DNA of 64,000 nucleotides from Thereva unica (GCA_949987705.1 OX465283.1:11140207-11204206), one strand, 5' to 3'; counted from the first letter of the stretch, positions 36,290 through 48,157 are shown. The notes: generated by a model not told the origin, from the letters alone. Program-made: numbers and translations.

Positions 36290-37260
36290 TCCAACTGGCT
36301 AGGTGCATTCCGTTAATCCAGTCCACCAAAGAATTTGGAGGTGTACCATGAGATGCCACAGAAAGATTCTGTGTCCTGGACTAGCGTCTCACGCCACTCC
36401 ACCGCGAGATTTTCTACAGCATCATTGCTTCCCATACCCGAGGGTCAGGGTACCCAGCAGAGCGCGACCCTATATTTCCTGCAACCATTGTGGAGGAAAA
36501 TTTCCACGTTCAGAGTGTCTTGATGACAGTTTGACTGCACAAAATGATTCTATTGTTGGCACCTTTCAAAACTAAATCAAGGTTGATCTCAATGGCTTGT
36601 ATTTCAGCCTGAAAAACAGAAGTAGACTATAGATCTTGGAGTTGGTTCCTGCGAAAGCAATCCCTGTACCATGTTCCATCTTTGACTTATTGGTAAACCA
36701 GAGGAGGTTTGGGAATAAATGCCATGCATTTGCTTTGGAGCCGCAGTTTACCAACCTTATGGCCGGATATACGGCAAACTCAAATATTAAGGATATCCAT
36801 ATGTCCTTTGCCTGTATAGGGCCAGTTAAATGGGATTGGAACTTATGGCGGCGCATTTTGATATGGAGATGTCCAATAAAGTCAATTCAATGAATGCCTT
36901 CATCGAAACTGTTGGACAGGTCAACATAGCTCCAGTCATGAAAAGGCCAACAATCCGTTGCAGACAGCTGCAGCTCCGCGCGATCTAACGATCGCGTTTT
37001 ATACGCAGTACATAATTTATGGTGTAAGTTTGTATTTTCCAAAAGCCTTTTACAGACCCATTTAGGCTTTACTGATATCGTAGTTAAGCTGATCCTTCCA
37101 GTTCAGTCTCTTATCAAGCATTACTCGACCAAGTCTGAGTACTCAACCGTCGCACTCTGGATTACAGTTGAGCCGAATTTACAGGAGGCAGTACATTTGT
37201 CCCTTACACAATGGTAAATTGTACTGAGGCCTCAATATTTTGAAATGGCCCATGTGGCTT
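36290..37260 (-). pseudogene. LINE reverse-transcriptase thumb and RNase H relic, second copy
   Basis: This is a minus-strand copy related to the relic at 5.3-6.1 kb. VMLDKRLNWKDQLNYDISKA near 37120 is reverse-transcriptase motif E and the thumb start. LLWFTNKSKMEHGTGIAFAG near 36660 is the beginning of RNase H, with the first catalytic Asp changed to Asn (FTDGSK to FTNKSK). LSAWKFSST near 36500 matches LLTWKFSSK of the first copy, and the DNA of 36335-36530 parallels 5880-6100 in reverse. The outer part at 37155-37250 is a segment that also occurs at 58245-58335. It is broken by many stops. Confidence 0.65.
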
Positions 37261-38979
37261 GAGATGAGAGAACATGGTTTCGTAAGTGGCTATGAAAGCT
37301 CTTATTTTCTGCACCAAGAATACCCCCGGCGGCTTCACCGGCCTGATTTTAGTCATTTCAATCTGCATAAGTGACTTCACCGGCTGGCATATCCAGTTCG
37401 TGCTAGAAATTGTTGTTGCTTTTTCGCCAGATACTAGAAATGCAAAAGCTCACTGGTATGACATTCCAATATTCCAACTTTTTTACTCTCTTTTGAGCGA
37501 GCTTTTACTTTCAAGCTCAATTTCATGTTGTGTTGGGCGAACTCGAGCTTTATTTTTCGTTATGAGTTCAATATGTGAAAATGTATGGGAGCTCAGGGGA
37601 AAATTGAAGTTCAGTGCACCAATTTGCTCGAACTTACTCAGTTCGTCCGGTGAAGCCGGGGTATTATCAATATTGAGAATAAGCGAAGGATTCAAATAGA
37701 ATTAGGAGCGAGAAATCCATATGCAAAAACGTGGGCCATACACAATCGCAGTGAGTTTCAAAAATATTAGAAAATAATTGACAAGTCTAAAATTTCTCGT
37801 CTTACACTATTTGATGCTTAAACATTTTAAGCATTTCACTGATTGAGAATAAAGGTAATCTTGAAGCTGCGTAAAAGTTTCTTTGTCTGAGTCTGGTTTT
37901 GTATGAACTTTTATCCCATTTTTCAAGATAAATGAAAAGACTAAAAATATTTCAAGAATTTATTTATATTTCCAACGACAGAAGATACCATTTGTTCTAT
38001 ATTAAATCAGCAACAATAAAGGAATACCAACGAATAATAAATCCTGGCGTTCAAGAATTTCCTTCAAGAACCGGACAAGATCTTAAGGAAATCAATTGAC
38101 GAGAGTAACCAGAATTGATTGTATTAAGAATTGTACATTTTCTGTACAAATGTTAGAAGTTACTCTGAAAAATAAGCATACTGATTGCATCAACCTAATT
38201 TATAGTACCGCACTTAAAACCACAAAAGACTGAAAATGTTATCATTACGAAAATAAAAGAAACTGACGAGCCTTATTACAGCAACAAACTCGATTGATTC
38301 AAATAAATGCGTGAATAGAAGGTCCCTGCACACTAATGAAGGATCATCAATTCATCCTTATTGTGAAAATTTGCAATCCGACGGGCCCAAACAATTCCGA
38401 AGGTTAGTAGTGGCTCATGTTTCAATTTCACAAGAAAAAAGAAATGGTGGAGATATAGATAGATAGAAACAGATAAGGATCCGAATAGATGGAACAAATC
38501 GCACCCCAATAACAGCCCCAATAAATCAAGAAATAGCCCAAGCTAGGCGCAAGCAGGCAAATTCAAGAGACCAACAAACTTCAATTTAATCTTAGGAAGA
38601 AAAATGACAAAGGGTGGACCTAAAAAGGGATTTTTGTTTCTGTTAAACTCTTTTTGATTTATTTTGGATGTCCCTGCAAAATCTTTTCAACACTTTTAGT
38701 TATTTGGTCAATAATAGCAATTTTTCATTTTAAATTATTTTAAGTGGAAATGCCTGAAAATGGTGTGTGATATATGATCAAGTTTATGGCTGACACCAAA
38801 GAACAATCTCATCCCAAATACACATATTGTAATTCTGTCTTTTTAGATAAATTTTGAATAATAATATTATAGAAAAAAATTTAACTATTTTGTCAAGTTC
38901 GAAGCAAACTCGAACTGTTTTGTCACTAGATGGCCGTGCTTCCCAAAACCTGTGTTATTTTAATTTGGTTAAGTATTGG
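37261..38979. other. Spacer, no supported gene
   Basis: A 137-codon plus-strand frame at 37286-37699 and a 70-codon frame on the other strand are not recognisable. A GGCTTCACCGG block near 37332 is inverted near 37650 (CCGGTGAAGCC), with similar neighbours, so a small inverted-repeat element is possible here. Confidence 0.3.
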
Positions 38980-39775
38980 TCTGGGGAAAAAATCGTGGCG
39001 TTTTTCCAATAGATGGCATCAATCGATGGATCAGCTGTCAAGGAGCCGAAGTTCGTGCTACTTACGAAAAAGCGCATTGACACGCTGCGCAACTTTGAAG
39101 TAGAGGACGAAACAGTTGCATCAATGAAGGCCATGAAGTACCTCGGAGTGATGCTTGATAAGAAGCTATGTTTTGAGGTGTACATACTGCGAGTAGCGGA
39201 CAAGCAACAGTGGTGGAACATGGCCAGCGATCATGGCCGCAGACTCTGTATGTGACGTCTGTTCTTGCGCAGTCCATCACCGAGTCCATCCTGCTCTACG
39301 GAGCAAAGGTGTGGATGTATGCGCTGCGGTATGAAAAATACCTCCTACAGCACGGTCTCCAAGGCCGCAGTGCTGAAGTTGGTCGGAGTCATTCTGATCG
39401 ACCTGCTAGCCCGGGAGAGACAGTTCGTCCACAGAGAGAGAATTACACTGGGTAAACGTGAGGCGGTGTGGATTGCCAGGGCCAACAAGAGCAGGTTGAC
39501 TACTACCTGACCCAATTTTTGACAGGCCATGGTTTCTTCTATACGTACCTGAAGAAAATGAGTAAGGTGGAGGATGCTGTATGCCCCTACAGGAACTCCG
39601 CTTCGGACGACGCCCACCATACATTCTTCGAAACCTTAGATTGGAGGTCGATCGAGGCGAGATGCAGACCATCCTAAAAATGAAGAAGACAGAAACGGAG
39701 GGTTGCTGATTCGTCTACATGGAGCCATGGCATCTTCTCGCCAATACCGTGACACCAGCACGAAGTAATGTCTCA
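38980..39775 (+). pseudogene. R1-like LINE C-terminal relic, split by a Transib insertion
   Basis: The first frame (from 39013) holds VLLTKKRIDTLRNFEVEDET and MKYLGVMLDKKLCFEVYILR, the motif E region of R1-type reverse transcriptases (family form: TEFVLLTKKR...VKYLGVMLD). After frameshifts, VGVILIDLLARERQFVHRE and QEQVDYYLTQFLTGHGFFYT followed by YLKKMSKVEDAVCPYRNSAS and DDAHHTFFE give the conserved C-terminal end. In the usual C-x2-C...H-x-C finger, the second Cys is Arg and the last Cys is Thr. At 39776 the sequence meets the CGGCG and end of the Transib element. It resumes at 41549. Confidence 0.75.
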
Positions 39776-39780
39776 CGGCG
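39776..39780. other. Left copy of the 5-bp Transib target duplication
   Basis: CGGCG sits directly before the left terminal repeat and again directly after the right one at 41549-41553. Transib elements are known to duplicate 5 bp with a preference for CGGCG-like sites. Confidence 0.8.
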
Positions 39781-41548
39781 CACAATGGTTCAAAACCTAT
39801 TGAAACACGCGCATAATTATTTTGCTCTCTTTTAAATAATTCTACGTGGATGTTTAGTATTTTTTTAATGTTAATACTAATCCTTAGAGTAAATATAACT
39901 ATTTTTCAGATTTTATTTATTATTTAAATGGTAAAAATTAAGCATATATTGTCATAACGTTTTTATTAAAAACATTAAATTTTTTAAATAATTTTAAACA
40001 GTTTCTTCATCATCTGTGTGTTGTTCTTGAACTGTTATTTTAAATAATTGTTTAACATCTTTGTGATGTCCGTGTATTTTGCGATGTAAAGTGGATGTTC
40101 GCATTTTTGATATTAAAGGGTCCGAAAAAACAAGAAATCGATTAATAATATCTGTAAGATAGTGAATTCTCGAATCTATCCGTGAGAATCTACTCCCAAA
40201 TGTCTTAAAATTTTTGTTGCAACGCTCTTGAGCTTCTTCGGACAGTTGTCCTGTTACAAAATCATATAAACATATTAATTTATTATTCAACAATTATTTA
40301 ATTTTCAGTGAAATAAAGTTTTTTTCACTTACCGACTGGAAAAATGGACTGAGCTATGATGTCATGACCGTTCATTAGTTTTTTATGTACTGTTGGTGAT
40401 ATAGGCCACCAATCATACTCTTTTACAATTGTATTTGCAGTCTCTAGGGTATAATTAAAAAATTTAGTAGGATCTATATCTTCAGAGCAATTTATTGCAG
40501 TGAGAATAACGTTGAATTGATATATAATCGAATCGCCGGGAGTAATCTAAGTAAAAGACAACAATTTTTGTAAACATTACGATTTAAGTGAATGTGCTAA
40601 GAAGTGCTTACCTGGTAGATCCATTGTACAAAATAAAACTGGATACAAGGTACTTTTCACCCTTTTTTGTAAACTAATGAGTATTTGCAATAAATAGCAC
40701 ACTTATTTGACAAAAACTTGTTTTTGCACCATAAAAATACAAAAACTTTAAGGCGAGCTTTCAGGCGTACGTACACTTCTCAAGTTTGTTCAAATTCACC
40801 TGCAACAGTATACTACAGGTAGGGCTAGGTAATGAGCAAGTAGTAATGTTTCCGGGGTCAACGTTAGATGGCGCCCAAAAAAATTATATCTATAATCGTT
40901 AAAATTCGTCGGTAAACCTCCAAAGAGTAAACAAAAATAATCAACGATTTAAAGACGTTTTTCCAAAAAAATGTAAATTTTTCTGTTTTTTCGGGCATTT
41001 TATGCAGTTATAATGAAATATCTCTGGAATATGCAAAAATATGCATATAAGTTTAAGTGCCTCGCTTGGTACAAGCATCACTAGCAAATTTCCAAAAAAT
41101 TTGGTTGTAAGCCAGCGTAAGCCCTTCAAGTGCTTGATGTTTGAAAATTAGTCAAACAATCATATTAAAGGAAAAAAATGTCATGCTTTAAATTTAACAA
41201 ATACATATACATACAAACTCTATACATGAATTGATAACTTTAAAAGGTTACAGTAATGCGCATAAACATTTTTAAAGAGCAATATAAAGTCTCATGTATG
41301 TGTATTTATTGTACGGCGGACATAAACTTTCAATTAAAATAATTCAAAATATGCAATAAACAATGATTATTTTTTTCTTTTAATTTGTGTTCATAATAGG
41401 GACGTATTTAAATTTTTTTTTTTTTTGGTAAAACTGTTTTTGACATCCTTAATATGTTAGAAAACAAAACAAATGGTCAGTTATAAGAAAAACAAAAATT
41501 TGTTTTTCACACTTATGCGCGTGTTTTAATGAGTTTTGAACCATTGTG
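39781..41548. mobile_element. Transib DNA transposon, internally deleted (1768 bp)
   Basis: The ends are 36-bp inverted repeats, 39781-39816 and 41513-41548, with three mismatches. They begin CACAATGGTTCAAAAC and share AAACACGCGCATAA. CACAATG is the Transib terminal motif, one base from the V(D)J signal heptamer CACAGTG. The flanks carry CGGCG, the classic Transib duplication. Inside, on the minus strand, are spliced exons of the transposase C-terminus. Complete Transib elements are about 3-4 kb, so more than half is missing. It has inserted into an R1-like LINE. Confidence 0.88.
39994..40656 (-). pseudogene. Transib transposase (RAG1-core homologue), C-terminal exons only
   Basis: Two exons join cleanly in frame. 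Exon 40333-40546 lies between an AG acceptor (CTTTTACTTAG) and a GTAAGTG donor. Exon 39994-40250 follows an acceptor TTTTGTAACAG and ends in a stop. The short intron is 82 nt. The joined protein, about 156 residues, includes DSIIYQFNVILTAINCSED, WWPISPTVHKKLMNGHDIIA and IFPVGQLSEEAQERCNKNFK. This matches the Transib family (TVHKILIHGxxII...LPIGxxSEEAQEARNKDxK) and, distantly, RAG1 (HKTLAHVPEIIE...NESGNK). The Glu in AQERCNK aligns with the third catalytic acid, RAG1 Glu962. An upstream piece, 40612-40656, ends at a GTAAGC donor in the right phase but has no start. The two catalytic Asp residues are absent with the missing N-terminal three quarters. Confidence 0.82.
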
Positions 41549-41727
41549 CGGCGGTGCTGGGCAGGATAAACGTCACCGAAAGGGGTGGTGGGTTTAGTCG
41601 ATGAGAATCTGACATTACCGTCTGAGTGCGGATCCTCAGCGGTGTCTCCTGTCATGCGTGACATTCGGCCGAGCACAGATTGACCGATGCAAGATTCTCC
41701 CTCGAGACAAAAATACATCATACATAA
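41549..41727 (+). pseudogene. R1-like LINE 3' remainder after the Transib insertion
   Basis: It begins with the right-hand CGGCG. GGGGTGGTGGGTTTAGTCGA near 41580 resembles the 3' untranslated segment seen in R1-like insect elements (GGTTTTAGT...GG type). Orientation agrees with the coding relic ending at 39775. The assignment rests on position and a short resemblance. Confidence 0.4.
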
Positions 41728-42971
41728 GGGTGTTTCTCACCAAAGTGGTAAAATCGCTGTCCTTGGCAAATATTACGTAAACTATGGTGAGAAATATTTA
41801 TATTTCTGCAAATTTCAATTTATAACTATCTAAACTATAGTATACAATATAGAAAATATCTCACTTAAAAACCTATATGGTTTCAATAACGTATTTTTTA
41901 GGTCTAAAAACAGTCCCCTAGCCGGTCCCCAAACCAAAATATTTTCTATTGAGTTCATTAATTGAACTAATATTTTAAAAACAATTAACTTATATAACAC
42001 AATCTAATCAATATGAAATGATATGCTATTAGACTCTAATATCAATTTATTTAAACTATTTTTTGATTAGTTTAATTTAACCTAAAGTTGGTCCCCGAAT
42101 TTCATGAACAGTCCCCTGCCAAAGTTTCGAGTTACGCATCAGGCCATCTACAGTAAAGACAGACTTGTCAATGGGCGTAACGAAACGTGAACGACATGAA
42201 ATTAGCTTTGTTACCCCCAAAAGTAGCTATACCTCATTTTGTTTAGTGTTACAAGAGTTAGAGGGGCACATGCGCGTATCGGTACGCAACATTCGACAGT
42301 CCTCTGCTAAGTATTATTTTTCTTTTTTTAAAGTGTTCCAGTTTTCTCTATTGTGCATAGTTTTAAATAAGATGGCTTATATTGTTTCTATATAACAAAA
42401 TAAAGTCATAATGAAGGAATTTTATGGTACCGTACCAATTACACAAATTAAACAGTCCCCTGCCAACAGTCCCCGTCAACAGTCCCCCGCTACATACAGA
42501 AACAGGAGACTGTTTCACATATTAGGGCACTGTTATTGTACTTTTGCCTTTGTTTTAGGTCTATAACCATCTTTTAATCATGGCGCGAGAAAGAAGAAAG
42601 TGTCTAAGGAAGAAATAAAAGTTCACAAGTTTACTTGGAACTACACAGAGAACTTGGAACTACCAAAGAAGACTGTTTTATTTTTATATATATGCGTCAT
42701 GAGGAATGTTTTTAAAGTATATATACTACTAATAAATGCTCATTTCACTTATATATACAGTCCTCTGACATATGCAACAGTCCTCTGACATATGAATTTT
42801 TTAAATTTACTCAATAAGTCCTAAAATAAAACAAATATATTTGGGTCCCTTACTGTTTATTATCCACCAGATAGATATCTATTTAATTGTATATTTTTTT
42901 TTTCATATTCACGTAAAAAAGTTACTGGGACAGATTTCTTGCAAAAATTTACCAGTTTACAGAGAAACACC
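41728..42971. mobile_element. 1244-bp inverted-repeat element with repeated ACAGTCCYCTG motifs
   Basis: The left end GGGTGTTTCTC is exactly complemented at 42961-42971. Similarity continues inwards for about 27 bp (AAAxTGGTAAAxT), with TTACGT in both arms. ATAA lies directly outside on both sides and could be a 4-bp target duplication. The interior carries at least eight same-direction copies of ACAGTCC(C/T)CTG or close variants, at about 41920, 42107, 42297, 42451, 42465, 42479, 42757 and 42775. There is no transposase frame. Repeated internal motifs are typical of transposase-binding sites. I do not assign a superfamily. Confidence 0.7.
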
Positions 42972-43370
42972 CATAACACATAATACATATTACATAATCC
43001 ATAACATCCATAGTTGTGCCATATTTGCATAGTACGCAGTACATAAAGTTTTGAAACTTCCTTTTCAGAAGGGAAATTGTTTCGCCATATTGGCGCGGCT
43101 ATTTTGAATTTATAAGTTTTGATCACAAATTCGTTATTTGCGACCATAATTACCCACATTCATTGGAATCGGTTCATAATTGTAAAATTCGACCAAATTT
43201 GGGCGGCCATTTTGAATTTAGAAAATCGGGCTTCCAGGGGCCATAGCACACACATAGAAGCTTTCTTTTAATATTATAGGGAGAAGATAGAATATTGAAA
43301 TATTAACTGTTTAAGGTGTGTTATACGGCATTAAAGAAATGATTGGCCTAAACACGATACTGATTTCTTA
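42972..43370. other. Spacer with a short direct repeat
   Basis: GGCGCGGCTATTTTGAATTT near 43092 and GGGCGGCCATTTTGAATTTA near 43201 are related. AATATTATAGGGAGAAG near 43271 resembles the tail of some insect retroposons. No gene seen. Confidence 0.35.
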
Positions 43371-43645
43371 ACTCAATCAAACCTTAACTCAACTCAACTT
43401 TGAATTTCTTAACTCTAAATTGAAATCTCAGCTTACCTATTAACTCAATTCAACTAAACTCTTAACGAATCTTTTAACTTATACCAACTCTTAACTCAAC
43501 TCAATCTAACTCAGCTTAACTCAGCTGAAGTCTTAAAAATCAGCTTAACTCAATTCAACTGCACATATCTGGACTTAATTCAATTTAGTTCTTAACTCAA
43601 CTCTTCACCCAACACGCTAGTATACTCTAGTTAACTTAACTCAAG
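43371..43645. repeat. Degenerate AACTC simple repeat
   Basis: CTTAACTCAACTCAA-like units fill about 275 bp with many substitutions. A related GAGTTGAGTT tract lies near 33.1 kb. Confidence 0.8.
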
Positions 43646-44099
43646 ACACATATTATGGCAAGTCGTCTTAGCGTCTTGTCTTTTGCCGTCATTGCAACGT
43701 AAAACTATGCTAGAAAGCTTCGTTTCAAATGTGATCCAAGGTTGAAAGTTACCGTCGTATGAGGCGTGATGTGCAACTGGATCCTCGTTTATGACGCTTC
43801 CCACAATACTCTCCCAATCTCCTACTATGACTCCGAATGCTTGCTGGGCAACCTGCCAAGATGCACCTTCCCTTTCCAAACATGCTGTGGGTCTTTTATG
43901 GAGCAATGAAAAGGCAGAGGTGCTGGGTAGGCAGGATTTAGACATTGCATTGTCTGGAACCCGCTTTTGGGGAGCATACTAGTTTAATGAAGAGGGCCTT
44001 TGCCGATGGGACTATGATCAAACACACCTAATGTTGTAGTTTCCGCCTTGGATTGGGCAATCCTAAGGGGTTCCGTTTTGTGCCATCTCTTTACGCGAT
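43646..44099. other. Spacer, no supported gene
   Basis: Overlapping frames on both strands at 43631-43982 show no family resemblance. Confidence 0.35.
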
Positions 44100-44335
44100 C
44101 AAGGAATTGTTGGAGGGCGCAGTAGAAAGGATATCGGGACACACCTGTTGGCTTCATATCAAGATATTTGTGTTCTTGATTGCTAGACCCTGAGCTCTGA
44201 ATGGGTGGGGAGGATGGGCAGGGCGGAAAACCCCACCTGCAGGCTTTGTCTCGAAAGGATAAATGTGTAATTCATGTTCCCTATGAGTGTTCCGCGATAG
44301 TTCGAACAGTCAAGTCAAAGTTACAAGCTACTAGG
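44100..44335 (+). pseudogene. LINE C-terminal zinc-finger fragment
   Basis: MGRAENPTCRLCLERINV near 44210, then after a frameshift HVPYECSAIVRTVKSKL, matches the C-x2-C...H-x4-C finger that closes many RNase H-bearing LINE proteins (NPTCRLCxExxETPxHVLxECxAI). ISGHTCWLHIK about 30 codons earlier may be the preceding LTGHxxLxxHL block. The piece is short, frame-shifted and isolated. Confidence 0.5.
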
Positions 44336-46984
44336 CAGACCACTGCACCTTCTAAAGCGGTCTGGCCGACAAATATGAGATATAGGGGTGTAGTAGCGCC
44401 ATTAAGCCAAGCAGTGATTGCGGTACTTCTGGACCCAATACATTACCAAAAGAGGCAGAGGAAACCAATGTTAAAACTTTTTAACCCATAGACCTTGGAA
44501 GCAGCTTTTTGGCATGCCTTATTTATGACATAATTTATATCCTATAGAAAATGTTTCAAGTATGAAAATGCTCCATTGCTCCCCAGGGCTCGATGCAAAT
44601 TTAAGAGCCAGGAGGGGAAGCGCCAGCAACGATGTTTATTGCAGCAGAAGAACCACGGGTGTATGGCTTCCCACGGAAAAAATGTTTTTTTTTGCATTAT
44701 TTAATGAATAAAGTTTTCTTGGCTTTCGGGTACACCACTTTGCTGCTGTGTCCCTTACAGCCAGGCAAGATGTATACTTCATGCTTTCCTATAAGATATC
44801 ATACAGAACCGTGAATATATTGTACTATATACGCATCCAGCCAGGTAAAAGTGGATGATTCTATCTTAAAACTCTGCTAAAAAAGGGAATAACTCAAGCT
44901 GAATGCCTTTGCGCCCTCAATATGAAAAATTGCACCCCACAGTTCACGTTGGTGTTTATAAGAAAAGTTTCAACAAATTCCGAATAAAGAAAAAATGGGA
45001 AAAAACAAGAGCAGTACAAATACAAAGATGTCGCGATGGAAGGAGTAGGTACCTTACCTGAGAAATTGAAAGAAATTATGTGAGAAAAAAGGAAGTTCAT
45101 AAGTCAGTCCTTGTTAACATCAGCATAAAACATAATTTTTCTCCCCACCCCAGGAATGTAGCAGCAACTTTATATGGATATTCAACTACCCCCGAAAAAA
45201 AGAAACAAAGAGATTTCATCAAAAATTCCAGCTCTCAAAATACCTGTCGGATATAGGGTATATATTTTTTTTCCTACCCCAAACTGCGCCCCCAAGTAAA
45301 TGTATGTAAAATACATAGAGTGGCAGAGCATCCGAGGTGGGGTTAAAATATATTCCCGTAAAAAGAAATGCGAACTTTCCTTTCCTACAGGACCTGGGGC
45401 GGCGTTTCGGTATGTTTTATGTCGAATAGAAGTCCCTTTGACAATATCCACCCTCCGTAAATTGTCTTGTGGCTTGACGTTTATTTTTCCGTGTGACACA
45501 CGTGTGTAATTGATTGTGTAGATTGCCTGATATTTTCTCACCTTTGCAAGTATATATTTGACTGCCGTGGCGGCGTGGCGTGGCGTGGCGGGGCCCAACC
45601 ATATTTCCTCATGGCGACATTGAAAATGTTAGAAATCAAAATGTACAGGAAAAAGTGTATTACGGGGATAATGGCGGGGAAACGAAATGATATCCTTGTA
45701 AGGGATGAGTAACGATGACATATTGTTTTTTAATTTGGATTTCGACAATCCCGAAAAAAAGGTAGTGTGGGGGCGTATAGGCTTTATTTTCAGGATGGTA
45801 TCGAAATGGCATTAGTCATCTGGAGTATTTCCGTTTCTTAATCTTGAAGATCACAGAGGCCCTAAACAGATTATGAAAAAGCACATCTGGTTAATGGCGG
45901 GGGTTTTTCACTTGGCGTTTTCTCCTAGGGGTGAAAGAATTGCTGACGGCATTAAAAATAAATAACGATATAACGATTGTCAATGTAATTTACTTAAGTG
46001 GAGCTTGTTTGAATAAATAATTACAATGGTTCTATGACCCACTATATTGAAATTGTTACAGAAGATAGGTGGTGGATCATAACTTTAACCTACCATTACA
46101 TTAAAGATAAATGAACACGAAAATAATTTTAAATAACTAGAGGAGATTTCAGTGAAACTTTTTTTAAGAGGGCGTGGTGAGTATCGCCTGTAAAGCCTAA
46201 GATTATGACTAGGGACACCACTAGCTTCCGCACCCAGACGGTAGTGTTTGATTCCTATTTACTAAGCTTATCAAGTCTTTTGTATGCCGTCTGAGTCCAC
46301 AAGATGCAAAGGTATTACTACGGCGGAATTGTATGGCTTACCGATAAGCTACCTACCGTTTCTGCTTTCTTTGCGCATTAGTGCTCGTAGTTGCGTCAGG
46401 AGGTGAACGACATTCTACCGAGAAGCTCCTGCCTCTCGGTTCCGTATGTCCCCGACGCTTAACACATTAACTTGATGGTTTACGTAGGTAAGGGTGGCAG
46501 CTCTGTCCGTCGACCAAGGACGGGCACGAAACTCTAACATACGGCAGTATGCTTAAGCCTAGCGTCTACTATAAAGTTTTTTGCGTGGAGCTAGAGAAAA
46601 CTCTCGCGTAGAGAAGTGTATAAACTCTATTGAGCTCTACACATGAGCTGTACACCCATTCTACTCGAAAGTTTTCGCTTCTAAAAAATCTACAGTGTAT
46701 ACTCAATTTTTTGTGTGAGCTACATTATCCACACTACAGGTAGAGCTCTACACTATACGCTCTATGCTCTACCGAAAAAAAACCCTATAGTGGACACTTG
46801 ACTTTAGAGTAGCTTTAGCGCTAGATTGTCATATTTAAGTTACAGACTAGAATATCTCCTATTTGAAGCTGCAAAACCCCTTCTTGATAGATAGATAGTG
46901 AAGTTTGAGTAGAATTTTTCAATTTCTTTGAAAGTGAAGCATCATCGAGTGAAAGAAGATACAGTTTCGTGAATTAAAAAAGTT
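44336..46984. other. Long spacer, no supported gene
   Basis: A 138-codon minus-strand frame at 45182-45598 is not recognisable and has no neighbouring signals. A short GGCGT repeat lies near 45570-45592. CTACAC/GTAGAG motifs recur near 46600-46770. Confidence 0.35.
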
Positions 46985-47125
46985 ATGTTGAGATGGTTAG
47001 GACATATACAGAAGATGAACGAAAGAAAATAGACGAAACGAGTATACAAGACGAGTGTGAATGGGAGAGTTGGAAGGGGTAGACCTCAACAAATGTACCT
47101 CAATCAGTTTGAGACGTTTTAAGCA
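46985..47125 (+). pseudogene. LINE C-terminal fragment
   Basis: MLRWLGHIQKMNERK, a stop, then TKRVYKTSVNGRVGRGRPQQ and MYLNQFETF match the end of endonuclease/reverse-transcriptase LINEs (family form: LRWxGHVxRMxxxRxPKRVxxxxxxGRRxRGRPxxxW). It is interrupted by one stop and ends shortly before the 980-bp palindromic element. Confidence 0.65.
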
Positions 47126-47177
47126 AAGACTAGCTTAGGAATACCATAATTAAGTTAATATCAATGTACTTACCTAT

Positions 47178-48157
47178 GGGGCATTCCACCTCAAGTGTTC
47201 CCACCTCAAAAACGAAACATTTTTTATTTAAAATTGTAAGTCCGAAGATTTGTTGATAATGGAAAGCAAAGAACACGTATCCTTATGTATTTTTTCCGTA
47301 CTTTCCAAAAAAAAATATATAAACAATTTTCCATGAAATTTAATAACATTTTTTTTAATTTAAACTTTGTTAATAACATTTTTTCAACAAGAGCCTGTTG
47401 GGATTTTTTTCCGAGTTAGCTTATAATACGGTTCATTCCCTCCCCTACAAAAAAGTATATATAGTATTTTATGGGCAAAGTTGAATTTCTTCTCTTTTTG
47501 AGGCTCCAAACCCAAAGCGTCTACCGCGCCCGACTCGCGACGTAGCTGTGGCGCGCGGATTTATTATTTTTAGCATAAGCTTTTGTATGAATTTCGAACA
47601 TTTTTACTACTATACACACACACTTATGCTAAAAATAATAAATCCGCGCGCCACAGCTACGTCGCGAGTCGGGCGCGGTAGACGCTTTGGGTTTGGAGCC
47701 TCAAAAAGAGAAGAAATTCAACTTTGCCCATAAAATACTATATATACTTTTTTGTAGGGGAGGGAATGAACCGTATTATAAGCTAACTCGGAAAAAAATC
47801 CCAACAGGCTCTTGTTGAAAAAATGTTATTAACAAGGTTTAAATTAAAAAAAATGTTATTAAATTTCATAAAAAAATTTTTATATATTTTTTTTTGGAAA
47901 GTACGGAAAAAATACTTAAAGATACGTGCATGTTGTTTTTTCGTTAGCAACAGCTTTTTGGACTGAGAATTTAATTAAAATCGACGTCCGAAATAAAGGG
48001 CGAAAATTCAAGCCCCTGTATCACTGCAACCCGTGCATAAATCCGCCCCTCCTTTTCCACAATCAATGTACTCTGATAGTACAACAACTCTACCAAATAT
48101 CATCAAAATCGGAAATGTTTCGTTTTTGAGGTGGGAACACTTGAGGTGGAATGCCCC
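47178..48157. mobile_element. 980-bp near-palindromic foldback element, CTAT flanks
   Basis: It starts GGGGCATTCCACCTCAAGTG and ends with its complement. The outer 40 bp match closely, and about 47260-47574 and 47619-47925 form a second, almost perfect inverted pair with a 45-bp centre. Matching arms include GCGTCTACCGCGCCCGACTC and its complement. One arm has about 190 bp that the other lacks. CTAT is present just outside both ends (47174-47177 and 48158-48161), probably a 4-bp target duplication. No protein is encoded. As RNA it would form one very long hairpin. Confidence 0.85.

Noticed and set aside
37286..37699. 137-codon hydrophobic plus-strand frame
   Set aside because: No family resemblance, and the opposite strand is also open; more likely non-coding repeat.
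45182..45598. 138-codon minus-strand frame
   Set aside because: No motifs, flanked by simple sequence, and overlapping frames on the other strand.
47548..47733. 61-codon frame across the centre of the palindrome
   Set aside because: It simply reads through the inverted repeat and its loop.
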